From: Acidimicrobiia bacterium
GTDB taxonomy: Bacteria > Actinomycetota > Acidimicrobiia > Acidimicrobiales > AC-14
Length of the DNA: 64,000 nt
Direction: 5' to 3'
Assembly: GCA_023265025.1 (NCBI GenBank)
Contig: JAHFUP010000008.1
Coordinates: forward strand, 1 to 64,000
In this document: one piece after another, positions 1 through 9,021 of the stretch
Numbering within the stretch: the first letter of the stretch is position 1
Layout of the letters: the number at the start of each line of letters is the position of its first letter
The notes under the pieces: generated by a model
Seen by the model: the letters and a program-made list of their open reading frames with translations, nothing else
Databases searched by the model: none
Told to the model about the DNA's origin: nothing
Translations under genes and position numbers: made by a program

Positions 1-868
1 CGATCTCGACGGTGTTGGCCAGCCGGGTGATGTCGGCGTTGGCCATGCGCAGGCAGCCGTTGCTGGCCGCCGTCCCGATGAGGCTCGGCGCATTGGTGCC
101 GTGCATGGCGATCTGGCCCACGCCGGTGCCGAAGCTCATCAGCACCTCGGAGAAGGCGGCGACCGACAGCTGGAAGGGTCCGTAGACGCCACTCGGATCA
201 GGGGTCCGCACCGCGCCGTCGATGTAGTAGTTGCCCCTCGGTGTGGGGGTGGACGGCGTGCCGATGGCGAGCTGAGCCTCCATCACCGGCGTCTGGCCGT
301 CGTAGACGGTGAGCGACCGGGCGGCCAGGCTGACGACGATCCGGTGGGTGACCTGGCGGAGCGTGACGTCGGCCGCCCGGATCCACGCCGTCGTCTGGTT
401 GGGGCGGGTGTTGAGCTGCACTTCGAGCCAGTCGCCCTGGCGCTGCTGGACGAGGAAGACGAGCGGCAGGCCCTCCCAGGTGGGGTTGGAGAAGCTGTCG
501 TCCGCTTCGGCCTGGCCGGGCGTGCTGTAGAGGCCGATCTTCGGCCCCTGCACGTCGGCCACCATCGCCGGCGCGGCGATCGGGCGGGCCACGCCCCGGC
601 GCAGCTTGCTGCCCGCCACCGTGACCAGCTCCGGCTCGGGCGCCGGCACCGGCACCGTCGTCGTGACGACCGGGAGTGTGGTCGTGGGCACCGGCTCGGC
701 CACCGTGCGGATGACGTCGGGATCGAACCGCCCGGAGGCGGCCGTCGCCGCCGGCTCGCGCAACCGCATCCAGCCGGCGACGGCCAGCGGGCCGGCGAGG
801 ACCGCCACGAGCACGGCGGCGACGGCGGCCCGCCGCCGGCCGGACGACGGGAGTCGGCGATCCCACAT
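1..868 (-). CDS. L,D-transpeptidase (YkuD), C-terminus cut by window edge
   Basis: Secreted cell-wall enzyme that would make 3-3 cross-links in peptidoglycan. The N-terminus has an Arg-rich stretch and one membrane segment (about residues 14-33), then a Thr/Pro-rich spacer, an SH3-like part, and the YkuD catalytic domain from about residue 160. The family motif is visible: HGTN near residue 254, followed by SNGCLRM with the catalytic Cys near residue 272. I chose the ATG at 868 (reads MWDRRLPSSG), which puts the basic residues before the membrane helix. A GTG two bases inside opens only a shadow frame. The last residues of the domain lie outside the window. It is followed upstream by the emfourin/protease pair on the same strand. 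Confidence 0.9.
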   Translation of the reverse strand, partial: MWDRRLPSSGRRRAAVAAVLVAVLAGPLAVAGWMRLREPAATAASGRFDPDVIRTVAEPVPTTTLPVVTTTVPVPAPEPELVTVAGSKLRRGVARPIAAPAMVADVQGPKIGLYSTPGQAEADDSFSNPTWEGLPLVFLVQQRQGDWLEVQLNTRPNQTTAWIRAADVTLRQVTHRIVVSLAARSLTVYDGQTPVMEAQLAIGTPSTPTPRGNYYIDGAVRTPDPSGVYGPFQLSVAAFSEVLMSFGTGVGQIAMHGTNAPSLIGTAASNGCLRMANADITRLANTVEI

Positions 869-887
869 GGGCAGAGAGGGTACTTCG

Positions 888-1220
888 TTACTCCGGCTGG
901 GCCAGCGGCAACAGCGCGCCGAAGAGGGTCTGCAGCCGGGGATCGGAGATCGGCTCATGCACCGTCAGCGTCCGGTCCTTCCCGGCGCCGTCCTTGACCA
1001 CCAGGTCGTACTGGTACATGTCGGCCGGCCCCGGGGCCGGCGCCGACCGTGTGGACCGCCCCCGCCGCGCCCGCCGCGCCGGCGGGTCGAAGTCGACCTC
1101 GGCCAGCGCGGCGCGCACCTCTTCGGCGGTCGGCTTCGGAAGCGAGTCGAGGTCGACGTCCGCCACCATCGACAGGCCGGCGAAGCCGCCGCTCCGGGTC
1201 AGTCGCACGTTGGTACCCAT
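888..1220 (-). CDS. Emfourin-like protease inhibitor
   Basis: Small protein of 110 residues (starts MGTNVRLTRSGGF, ends LLPLAQPE) immediately downstream of an M4 protease, only 2 bases after its stop. Emfourins are small inhibitors encoded next to protealysin-like proteases. The pattern here fits: an N-terminal RLTRSGGFAG-type strand, a DLDSLPKP segment and a C-terminal YDLVVKDG...TLTVHEPISDP segment. The middle holds a basic Arg/Ala stretch, probably a loop. No signal peptide is seen, so the inhibitor probably acts inside the cell and keeps the protease silent; this is inferred from the family. The start ATG at 1220 gives the typical length. Confidence 0.8.
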   Translation of the reverse strand: MGTNVRLTRSGGFAGLSMVADVDLDSLPKPTAEEVRAALAEVDFDPPARRARRGRSTRSAPAPGPADMYQYDLVVKDGAGKDRTLTVHEPISDPRLQTLFGALLPLAQPE

Positions 1221-1222
1221 GG

Positions 1223-2287
1223 CTACAACTTTACTTTCACCTTGTCCCAGCCGGCCCGTACCGCGTCCACCTCCGCCGCCGTGTCGCCGAAGCGCTCCTG
1301 GGCCTGGCGGACCGTGGCCCGGGCGAAGGACTTGAACCCGGTGGTCGGGCGGACCCTGTTGTCGCGAAGCGCGTCGTACCAGATGCGCCCGGCCTTCTCC
1401 CACGCTTTGCCGCCGATGGTCGTGGCCGTCACGTAGAAGGCGTGGTTGGGGATCCCCGAGTTGACGTGCACGCCGCCGTTGTCCGCCGCGGTGTTGACGT
1501 AGTCCTCCATGTTGTCCGGCTGCTTGTCGTAGGGGTTCGCCGTCCCGGGGGCCTTCATCGACCGCAGCGCCGGCTTGAGCGTCGGCCCGACAACGTCGTT
1601 CCCGATCAGCCAGTCGGCCTGATCCGCGGTCTGCTTCTTGGCGTACTGCTTCACCAGCGAGCCGAACACGTCGGACATCGACTCGTTGAGCGCGCCCGAT
1701 TGGCCCTGGTAGACGAGGTTGGCCTCGTACTGGGTGACCCCGTGGGTCAGTTCGTGGCCGATCACGTCGAGCGAGGCGGTCAGGCGGATGAACAGCTGGC
1801 CGTCGCCGTCGCCGAAGAACATGTTGCCCTGGCCGTCCCAGAAGGCGTTGGCGTAGTTCGTGGAGTAGTGGACGAGGCCGAGGATGGGCATGCCGGCGTT
1901 GTCGATGGAGTTCCGGCCCAGCACCTCCCAGAAGAACTTGTAGGTGGCGCCGAAGCCGTCATAGGCCTCGTTCACCGCCACGTCCTTCACCTTCTTGGAG
2001 CCCTCGGTGCGGGCCACGACGCCGGGGGCGTACGCGTTGCTGTGCTGCTGGTCGTAGATCGTGCGGTTGGGCTTGCCCCCCATCCCGCCCATCGGGCGCA
2101 TGAGCACCGGCGTGGAGGCCGTCATCGCCGAAAAGGCCGCTCGCAGCGTGCGGAAGCTCTGGTCGACGGCCATCGTGTCCGCCGCGGCACGCCGTTCCTC
2201 TTCCGTCCCGCCGATGATGATGTCGCGCAGGATGTCGGGCGGCGCGATGCAGGCGAGCGGCACGCGGTGGTTGTGGGAGTGGAGCAT
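1223..2287 (-). CDS. Protealysin-like M4 metalloprotease
   Basis: Zinc metalloprotease of the thermolysin family, 354 residues. It has the short protealysin-type propeptide at the N-terminus (PPDILRDIIIGG near residue 16) rather than the long thermolysin one, and no signal peptide. Catalytic HELTH is near residue 178 and the third zinc ligand lies in GALNESMSD near residue 203. The C-terminal helical domain contains GGVHVNSGIPNHAFY, carrying the conserved active-site His. The start is backed by an AAGGAGG Shine-Dalgarno 7 bases before ATG 2287. It forms a protease-inhibitor operon with the emfourin gene that follows. Confidence 0.95.
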   Translation of the reverse strand: MLHSHNHRVPLACIAPPDILRDIIIGGTEEERRAAADTMAVDQSFRTLRAAFSAMTASTPVLMRPMGGMGGKPNRTIYDQQHSNAYAPGVVARTEGSKKVKDVAVNEAYDGFGATYKFFWEVLGRNSIDNAGMPILGLVHYSTNYANAFWDGQGNMFFGDGDGQLFIRLTASLDVIGHELTHGVTQYEANLVYQGQSGALNESMSDVFGSLVKQYAKKQTADQADWLIGNDVVGPTLKPALRSMKAPGTANPYDKQPDNMEDYVNTAADNGGVHVNSGIPNHAFYVTATTIGGKAWEKAGRIWYDALRDNRVRPTTGFKSFARATVRQAQERFGDTAAEVDAVRAGWDKVKVKL

Positions 2288-2315
2288 GTGCGTCCTCCTT
2301 GTGACTGTGCGGCTG

Positions 2316-3557
2316 TTAGGGCGGGGGTTGCAGCTTCGGAAGCTCGACGGACTGGCAGGCGAAGGCTATGGGGTCGCCCCCGGCCAGTGCGGCCATCCGG
2401 GCCGCGGCCTCGTTCAGGCGGGCCTCGCTCAGCTCCCCCTTCTGGACGGCGACGACGAGCCCGTGGACCATGTCGCGGGCGAACTTGCCGTCGGTGCTGA
2501 GCACGCCGTCGGCGCCGGAGGCGATGGCCTTGACCGCCGCCTCGGACCAGTCCCATCGCTGGTTCACCGCGCCCATCCCGATCGAGTCGGTGATGGCGAC
2601 GCCCTTGAAACCCATCTGGCGCAGAAGGGTGTAGGCCCGGGTCGACAGGCTGGCCGGGGTGTTCGGGTCGAGCGCCGCATAGTCGACGTTGCTCACCATC
2701 ACCACCGGCGCGCCCTTGGCGATCAGGTCCTCGAACGGTTTGAGGTCGTTGGCCCGCAGCTCGTCCATCGACTCGTTGGAGACGATGCGCCCGACGTGGT
2801 CGTCGCCCTGGGCCTGGGCCCGGCCTGGGAAGTGCTTGATCACCGAACCGACCCCCTTGTCCTGCATGCCGAGGGCGTACGCGTAGGCGTAGCGGGCGGC
2901 GACGGCCGGGTCGGCCGAGAAGGAGCGGTCGCCGATCGTCCCCGCGGCCGGGCCGGCGTCGAGATCGGCGACTGGGGCGAGGTCGAGGGTGACGCCGATC
3001 GCCGCGAGGTCCGTGGCCTGCTGGCGGGCCACGGCGCGCATGGCGTCGGTGGTCCCGGTGCTGGCCAGCCGGCGGGCCGAGGACGTGTAGCCGATGACGT
3101 GACCGAAGCTGGTGACCCGCCCCGGCTCCTCGTCGGTGGACACGATGATCGGACGGTGGGCCATCCGCTTCATGTCGGCGATGAGCTTGGTGGCCTGGGA
3201 CCGGGTCTCGACGTTGACGCCGGTGATGAGCACGCCGGCGACGCCGAGGTCCATCAGCTCGCCGACCAGCGGCTGGGTGGCCTGGGTCACGTTCGGCATG
3301 CCCACCACGAGGACGCCGGCGGCCCGCTCCCGCAGCGTCGCCTTGGGCTCGCACGGCGGCTCGGTGGTGGTTGTCGTGGCCATGTGGGCCGGCTCCGGGC
3401 TGGCGAAGCTCGGGAAGAAGAAGCGGACAGGAGCCGAGACAACCTCGAGCGGGGTCGAGCCCGTGGCCGCGCCGGCGGCGGCCAGCACGCCGAACACGAC
3501 GAGCACGGCCGTGGCGCGGATCCGTCCGGTTCCGAACGTGCCCCGCTCCCCTTGCAC
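2316..3557 (-). CDS. Glycoside hydrolase family 3, NagZ-like, secreted
   Basis: Probable exported beta-N-acetylhexosaminidase-type enzyme, 413 residues. A hydrophobic N-terminal segment (about residues 14-33) is followed by a Thr-rich linker. The TIM-barrel domain carries the GH3 signature KHFPGR...DDH near residues 240-250 and the likely nucleophile Asp in GVAITDSIGMGAV near residue 321. It may recycle peptidoglycan or act on cell-wall sugars; the substrate is not shown by the sequence. The GTG start lies 6 bases after TAGGTT on the minus strand (3564-3569), so it looks leaderless. It stands 28 bases upstream of the protease gene. Confidence 0.9.
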   Translation of the reverse strand: MQGERGTFGTGRIRATAVLVVFGVLAAAGAATGSTPLEVVSAPVRFFFPSFASPEPAHMATTTTTEPPCEPKATLRERAAGVLVVGMPNVTQATQPLVGELMDLGVAGVLITGVNVETRSQATKLIADMKRMAHRPIIVSTDEEPGRVTSFGHVIGYTSSARRLASTGTTDAMRAVARQQATDLAAIGVTLDLAPVADLDAGPAAGTIGDRSFSADPAVAARYAYAYALGMQDKGVGSVIKHFPGRAQAQGDDHVGRIVSNESMDELRANDLKPFEDLIAKGAPVVMVSNVDYAALDPNTPASLSTRAYTLLRQMGFKGVAITDSIGMGAVNQRWDWSEAAVKAIASGADGVLSTDGKFARDMVHGLVVAVQKGELSEARLNEAAARMAALAGGDPIAFACQSVELPKLQPPP

Positions 3558-3604
3558 GCTGCGAACCTATACCGGCGAGGCGGCCGATACTGCCCGGGCC
3601 GGCT

Positions 3605-4354
3605 TCAGTGGGACGTCTCTTCGAGCGCGACTCGGAGGCTCTCCAGCTCGCCGACCAGGCTGTCGACATCGGAGCCGAGGGGTTGCAGCGTGCCGGCGTC
3701 GGGGGCCTGGAGTGACAGCTCGACGGCTCGGGCGGCCGCCTCGTTCAGCTGGGCGGCGAGGCGGGTGAGGCGGTCCTCGGCGTCGCGGGCGACGCCGGCC
3801 AGCCGCTCGGCCGACGCCAGCTGCTGGCCGATGGCGCCGGCCGTGCCGGCGAGCGCGGCCCGCTCGGGGTGCCGGGCCGCCTCCGACTCGGCCCGCTGGA
3901 GCTGGGCCCGCAGGTCGTCGATCCCGAGATCGGCGACCGCGGCCGACAGCTCGTCGCCCCGCCGGGCGATGCGCCAGCACTCGTCCACGCCCACCGCGAC
4001 CCGGGCGTCGACCTCGGCCAGCCGGTCCTTCAACGGGCCGGGTTGCGTGCCGGCCAGCACCTGGTCGAAGCGGGACTCCGCCCGCTGCGCCTGGCGCACC
4101 AGGGACCGCCACGGCTCCTTGACCAGCGCCGGGTTCACTTCGACCCTGCGTGCCTTCCGGGGCACCGCCATCGCCACCCGGCCGGCCCAGACCGCGGCGC
4201 CCACCAGCGCGGCGACGGCCAGCGGCACGCCGGCCAGGATGGCCCCCGACGCCCCGGCGCCGGCGAGCAGGATGGTGCCGGGCGCCATGACGGCCCGGAC
4301 CACGGCCGGCGTGCGGGCCCGCTCGGGCAGCCGTTCGAGCATCGGCCCCATCAT
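3605..4354 (-). CDS. Membrane-anchored coiled-coil protein, unknown function
   Basis: A protein of 249 residues I do not recognise. Residues 15-60 form one or two hydrophobic helices rich in Ala, Gly and Val. The rest is charged and helical (RLAEVDARVAVGVDE, AQLQRAESEA, RLTRLAAQLNEAA), suggesting a coiled-coil domain on the cytoplasmic side. The ATG start forms an ATGA overlap with the stop of the upstream hydrolase gene, so the two are probably translated together. Ending LESLRVALEETSH is typical of a heptad region. It could be a scaffold or cell-envelope protein; nothing more can be said. Confidence 0.75.
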   Translation of the reverse strand: MMGPMLERLPERARTPAVVRAVMAPGTILLAGAGASGAILAGVPLAVAALVGAAVWAGRVAMAVPRKARRVEVNPALVKEPWRSLVRQAQRAESRFDQVLAGTQPGPLKDRLAEVDARVAVGVDECWRIARRGDELSAAVADLGIDDLRAQLQRAESEAARHPERAALAGTAGAIGQQLASAERLAGVARDAEDRLTRLAAQLNEAAARAVELSLQAPDAGTLQPLGSDVDSLVGELESLRVALEETSH

Positions 4355-5285
4355 GGCCGTGCCCGCCGGCGCAAACCGAACACGATTCCCGCCAGCACGA
4401 CCAGAGTGGCCGCGGCAAGCGGCACGGCGGGGAACGAGCCGTCCCCGCCGGCGGGGAAGGGGCGGTCGATGTGGGCTTCGAGGAAGGCGATGGTGGGCGC
4501 CCAGGCGTCCTGGCGGAAGTCGAGGGCGTGGCGGGCGCCGGGATAGACGTCGAGCTGGTGGTCGACGCCGGCCGCCTTCAGCCGGGCGGCCATGGCCTGG
4601 GCCTGCGACAGCGGCACCAGCTCGTCGGTGCTGTTGACGAGGTAGAGCGGCGCGTCGGTCCGGTCCACATGGGTGACCGGCGACGCCTGGGCCAGGCGGT
4701 CCGGGCACGTCGCCGGCGTGCAGCCGAGCAGCGGCGACGACCACTGGTCACCCCTGAGCCGGGCCAGCTCCGCAAGATCCGTCGGCGGCGACCAGGCCGC
4801 GCCGACCCGGATCCGACCGCCGGCGTCCAGCGCGCCGGCGCCCAACGTCGCCAGCATGGCGGTCAGGTGGCCGCCGGCCGACTCGCCGAGGGCGGCGATC
4901 CGCTCAGGGTCGACACGGTACTCACCGGCGTTGGTCCGGACCCAGCGCACGGCGGCCTGCACGTCGTCGACCTCGGCGGGGAACGCCGACGGCTCGTCGA
5001 GGCGGTAGTTGATCGAGAAGGCGACCCAGCCCCGCGCCGCGAACCGGTTGGCCTCCTCGGCCCACGAGGCCTTGTCGCCCGTCCGCCAGCCGCCGCCGTG
5101 GATCATCACGACCGCCCGCCGGCGGTCGGGGCCGCTGGCGGGGACGTAGGCGTCGAGCAGCAGCCGCTTGCCGTTGGCGGTGCCGTACTGCACGTCACGC
5201 CGCACGTCGGTGCCGGCCTGGGCGCCGGCCGGCGGGACGGCCGTCAGCAGCACGAGCGCGGCCACGACGGTCCAGGCCCGCCCGG

Positions 5286-5289
<4 letters not shown>
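4351..5289 (-). CDS. Secreted alpha/beta hydrolase (BD-FAE/esterase type)
   Basis: Exported carboxylesterase-like hydrolase. Signal peptide [21 protein letters not shown], then the hormone-sensitive-lipase style oxyanion motif HGGGWRTGD, the nucleophile elbow GESAGGHL, and acid/base residues in STDELVPL and ARHALDF. A C-terminal hydrophobic helix followed by RRRARP suggests a membrane or wall anchor. No ATG, GTG or TTG lies before the signal peptide in this frame. The best start is CTG at 5289, which overlaps the asnS stop as CTGA. A GTG at 5265 would remove the charged n-region. The gene runs in the asnS-hydrolase-membrane protein operon. Confidence 0.85.
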
Positions 5290-6701
<1,412 letters not shown>

Positions 6702-6723
6702 GGGTCGTATCATTCCGTACATC

Positions 6724-7335
6724 GTGGCCGAGGACGACGCCCTCGCCGCCGGAGGGTTCTCGTCCTGGCTGCGCGGTATGACGCAGGCCATCGCCGGCGA
6801 CCGGCCCTCCGACGTGCCCTGCGACGGCTGCACCGCCTGCTGCACGTCAGCGCAGTTCGTCCACATCTCCCCCGAGGAGACGGACACCCTGGCTCACATC
6901 CCGAAGGTCCTGTTGTTCCCAGCGCCCCGAATGCCTCGCGGCCACGTCCTGATGGGCTACGACGAGCGGGGGCACTGCCCGATGCTGGTCGACGGCGGGT
7001 GCTCGATCTATGCGCACCGGCCCCGAACGTGCCGGACGTATGACTGCCGGATCTTCCCCGCCGCCGGCGTGGCCGTCGACGACGGCCAGGACGCCATCGG
7101 GCGCCGGGCACGCCGGTGGCGGTTCGAGTATCCGCACGAGGTGGACGCGACCGCACAGGCCGCAGTGCGGGCCGCGGCCTCCTTCCTGGCCGCCCACCGT
7201 TCTGTGCTGGGCGATGCCGCGCCGGTCAACGCCACGCAGCTGGCGGTCCTGGCCACCGAGGTGCACCACCTCTTCCTCGGGGCGGACGAGCCCGACCCCG
7301 AGGTCGTGGTGGAGGAGGTCCGCCGCCGGCGCTAG
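6724..7335 (+). CDS. YkgJ-family cysteine-cluster protein
   Basis: A protein of about 203 residues with the CDGCTACC motif (CxxCxxCC) near residue 36 and further Cys in [21 protein letters not shown]. The family is thought to bind zinc or an iron-sulfur cluster; the function is not known. The start is uncertain. GTG 6724 follows TATCAT (6708-6713) by 10 bases. An ATG at 6700 would overlap the asnS start codon on the other strand by two bases. The gene is divergent from asnS and convergent with the RTX-like surface protein. Confidence 0.8.
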   Translation: MAEDDALAAGGFSSWLRGMTQAIAGDRPSDVPCDGCTACCTSAQFVHISPEETDTLAHIPKVLLFPAPRMPRGHVLMGYDERGHCPMLVDGGCSIYAHRPRTCRTYDCRIFPAAGVAVDDGQDAIGRRARRWRFEYPHEVDATAQAAVRAAASFLAAHRSVLGDAAPVNATQLAVLATEVHHLFLGADEPDPEVVVEEVRRRR

Positions 7336-7531
7336 CGCCTCGACCACAAACGTTCGCCGCGTTCGTGGGGTTTCCCGTCCGTGGCCGCCGTCGCCGCCGA
7401 AGGCGGCCCCTCCGGCCGCGGACACGAGGGAGGGACAGGGCGGAGGCGGCGCGAGCTCCGCTCGCCCGCCGGAGCACGATCACTTCGACCGAATGGAGTG
7501 AGCGAAGCGAACGAATGAGGTCGAGGCACTA
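7333..7531. repeat. Non-coding block bounded by 13-base inverted repeats
   Basis: The gap between two convergent genes is framed by TAGCGCCTCGACC (7333-7345) and its near-perfect complement GGTCGAGGCACTA (7519-7531), 12 of 13 bases paired. Each arm includes the stop codon of the adjoining gene. Inside are two small perfect hairpins, 7393-7407 (6-bp stem, GAA loop) and 7451-7465 (6-bp stem, TCC loop). It may be a bidirectional terminator or a small mobile remnant. No target duplication is seen. Confidence 0.5.
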
Positions 7532-8956
7532 GACGATGCTGTCGCAGTCTGGGGCCGGGGTGGAGAAGTCTCCGGCCTGGCCGCCGGCGTTGCAGGTGTC
7601 GGTGCCCGAGGATCCCGACAGGCGGTCGACGCCGGTGCCACCGATGAGCCGGTCGTCGCCGTCGGCGCCGGACATGGTGTCGTTGCCGGCGTCGCCCACG
7701 AGCAGGTCGTTGCCGGCGTCGCCGGAGATCTGGTCGTTGCCGTCGCCGCCGCAGATGACGTCGTTGCCGTCGCCACCGACGAGCTGGTCGTCACCGCCGA
7801 GGCCCACGATGACGTCGTTGCCGCCGGCGCCGAAGATGCGGTCGTTGCCGGCGGTGCCGTAGATGACGTCGTTGCCAGCGGTCCCGAACGTGGGCACGCC
7901 GGGCTGGGCCTGGATGGTGGCCGGCGGCGGGGCGTTGCAGGCAGTGACCGGCGGCAGGGTGGTCGACGTGCTCGACGTGGACGTGCTCGACGTCGGCGCG
8001 AGTGTCGTCGAGGTGCTGGTTGAGGTCGACGTGCTGGTCGAGGTCGAGGTGCTGGTCGAGGTCGAGCTGCTGGAGGAGCTGGACGACGAAGAGCTGGACG
8101 AACTGGACGACGAAGAGCTGGACGAACTGGACGAAGAGGAGCTGGAGGAGGACGAGCTCGACGAGCTGGAGCTGGACGACGAGCTGGAGCTGGAGCTCGA
8201 CGAGCTGGAGCTGGACGACGAGCTCGACGAGCTGGAGCTGGACGAGCTGGAGCTGGACGAGCTGCTGCTCGAGCTGGTCACCCCGCTGGTCGAGATGTCG
8301 ATGCACCATCCGCCGAGCAGTCCTTGGGACGCCGGATCGGGGGGACCGGGACTGTCGTCGACGACGTACAGGCTCCACACGCCATTGGGAGCCAGGCCGT
8401 CGAACACGGAGAGGGCCGTGGCCGTGCCGGGCGACGTCGGTGCCGGGGCGAGGAAGGTGTCCGTCGGGCCGGCGTCGTCGGGGTCGTCGTCATCGTCGGT
8501 GACTCGGAATGTGCCCGATGCCAGCGCGGTGTCGACGGGAAGGGGTCCGGCGGCCTCGTCGCTCAGCGTGACGTTGACCCCCATGGCGAAGTTGGAGGCG
8601 CCGTCGTTGCCGCCGACGTCGGACATCACCAGCAGTCGGGTGGTGCCGTCGGGCGCGACGAGCATGACGTCGAGATCCTCGGGGAACTGGTGGGTAATAC
8701 CGTTGAGCGAAACGTCCACGTCGGAGATCGTTCCCGTGAGGCCGGTCACGTTGATGGTGGAGGGGTAGGGGGTCGTGGCCCGAATTCCAGGTGTGGGCTC
8801 CGTCGGGATAATGACCTGGATCGCCGTCGTGTTGCAGACCGGGGCGCCCACCGCCGGCCCCGTAGCCAGCTGGAGCACCCCGAACACGGTCGCCGCCGCC
8901 ACCGCCAACCGCGCCGGCCGACGGCAATGAAGATCGATCCGCCCCGCCCTCGCCAT
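7529..8956 (-). CDS. Secreted P-domain protein with 71-Ser linker and RTX-like calcium repeats
   Basis: A surface protein of about 475 residues. Order: signal peptide (to about residue 38, AVGA), a proprotein-convertase P-like beta domain (about 40-215, with HQFPEDLDVMLVAPDG and GVWSLYVVDDS), a run of 71 consecutive serines (residues 228-298), a Ser/Thr alternation (to about 345), and seven to eight GGxGNDxx nonapeptides (about 365-450) typical of RTX calcium-binding beta rolls. The serines use five of the six Ser codons, so the tract is not a simple DNA repeat. The start is backed by GGAGGA 9 bases upstream of ATG 8956; GTG 8959 is the alternative. The role is probably adhesion or a matrix. 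Confidence 0.88.
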   Translation of the reverse strand: MARAGRIDLHCRRPARLAVAAATVFGVLQLATGPAVGAPVCNTTAIQVIIPTEPTPGIRATTPYPSTINVTGLTGTISDVDVSLNGITHQFPEDLDVMLVAPDGTTRLLVMSDVGGNDGASNFAMGVNVTLSDEAAGPLPVDTALASGTFRVTDDDDDPDDAGPTDTFLAPAPTSPGTATALSVFDGLAPNGVWSLYVVDDSPGPPDPASQGLLGGWCIDISTSGVTSSSSSSSSSSSSSSSSSSSSSSSSSSSSSSSSSSSSSSSSSSSSSSSSSSSSSSSSSSSSSSSSSSSSSSSTSTSTSTSTSTSTSTSTSTTLAPTSSTSTSSTSTTLPPVTACNAPPPATIQAQPGVPTFGTAGNDVIYGTAGNDRIFGAGGNDVIVGLGGDDQLVGGDGNDVICGGDGNDQISGDAGNDLLVGDAGNDTMSGADGDDRLIGGTGVDRLSGSSGTDTCNAGGQAGDFSTPAPDCDSIV

Positions 8957-9021
8957 CACGCTGTTCCTCCCCGTCGGAAAGCCTGTGCCCGACATGTTAA
9001 GCCCGCCCTCGCCGCCGTCGG

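Noticed and set aside
7863..8768. Long acidic Glu/Leu/Asp-rich frame on the plus strand
   Set aside because: It is the antisense shadow of the poly-Ser and Ser-Thr tract of the surface protein, which has a signal peptide, known domains and a ribosome site.
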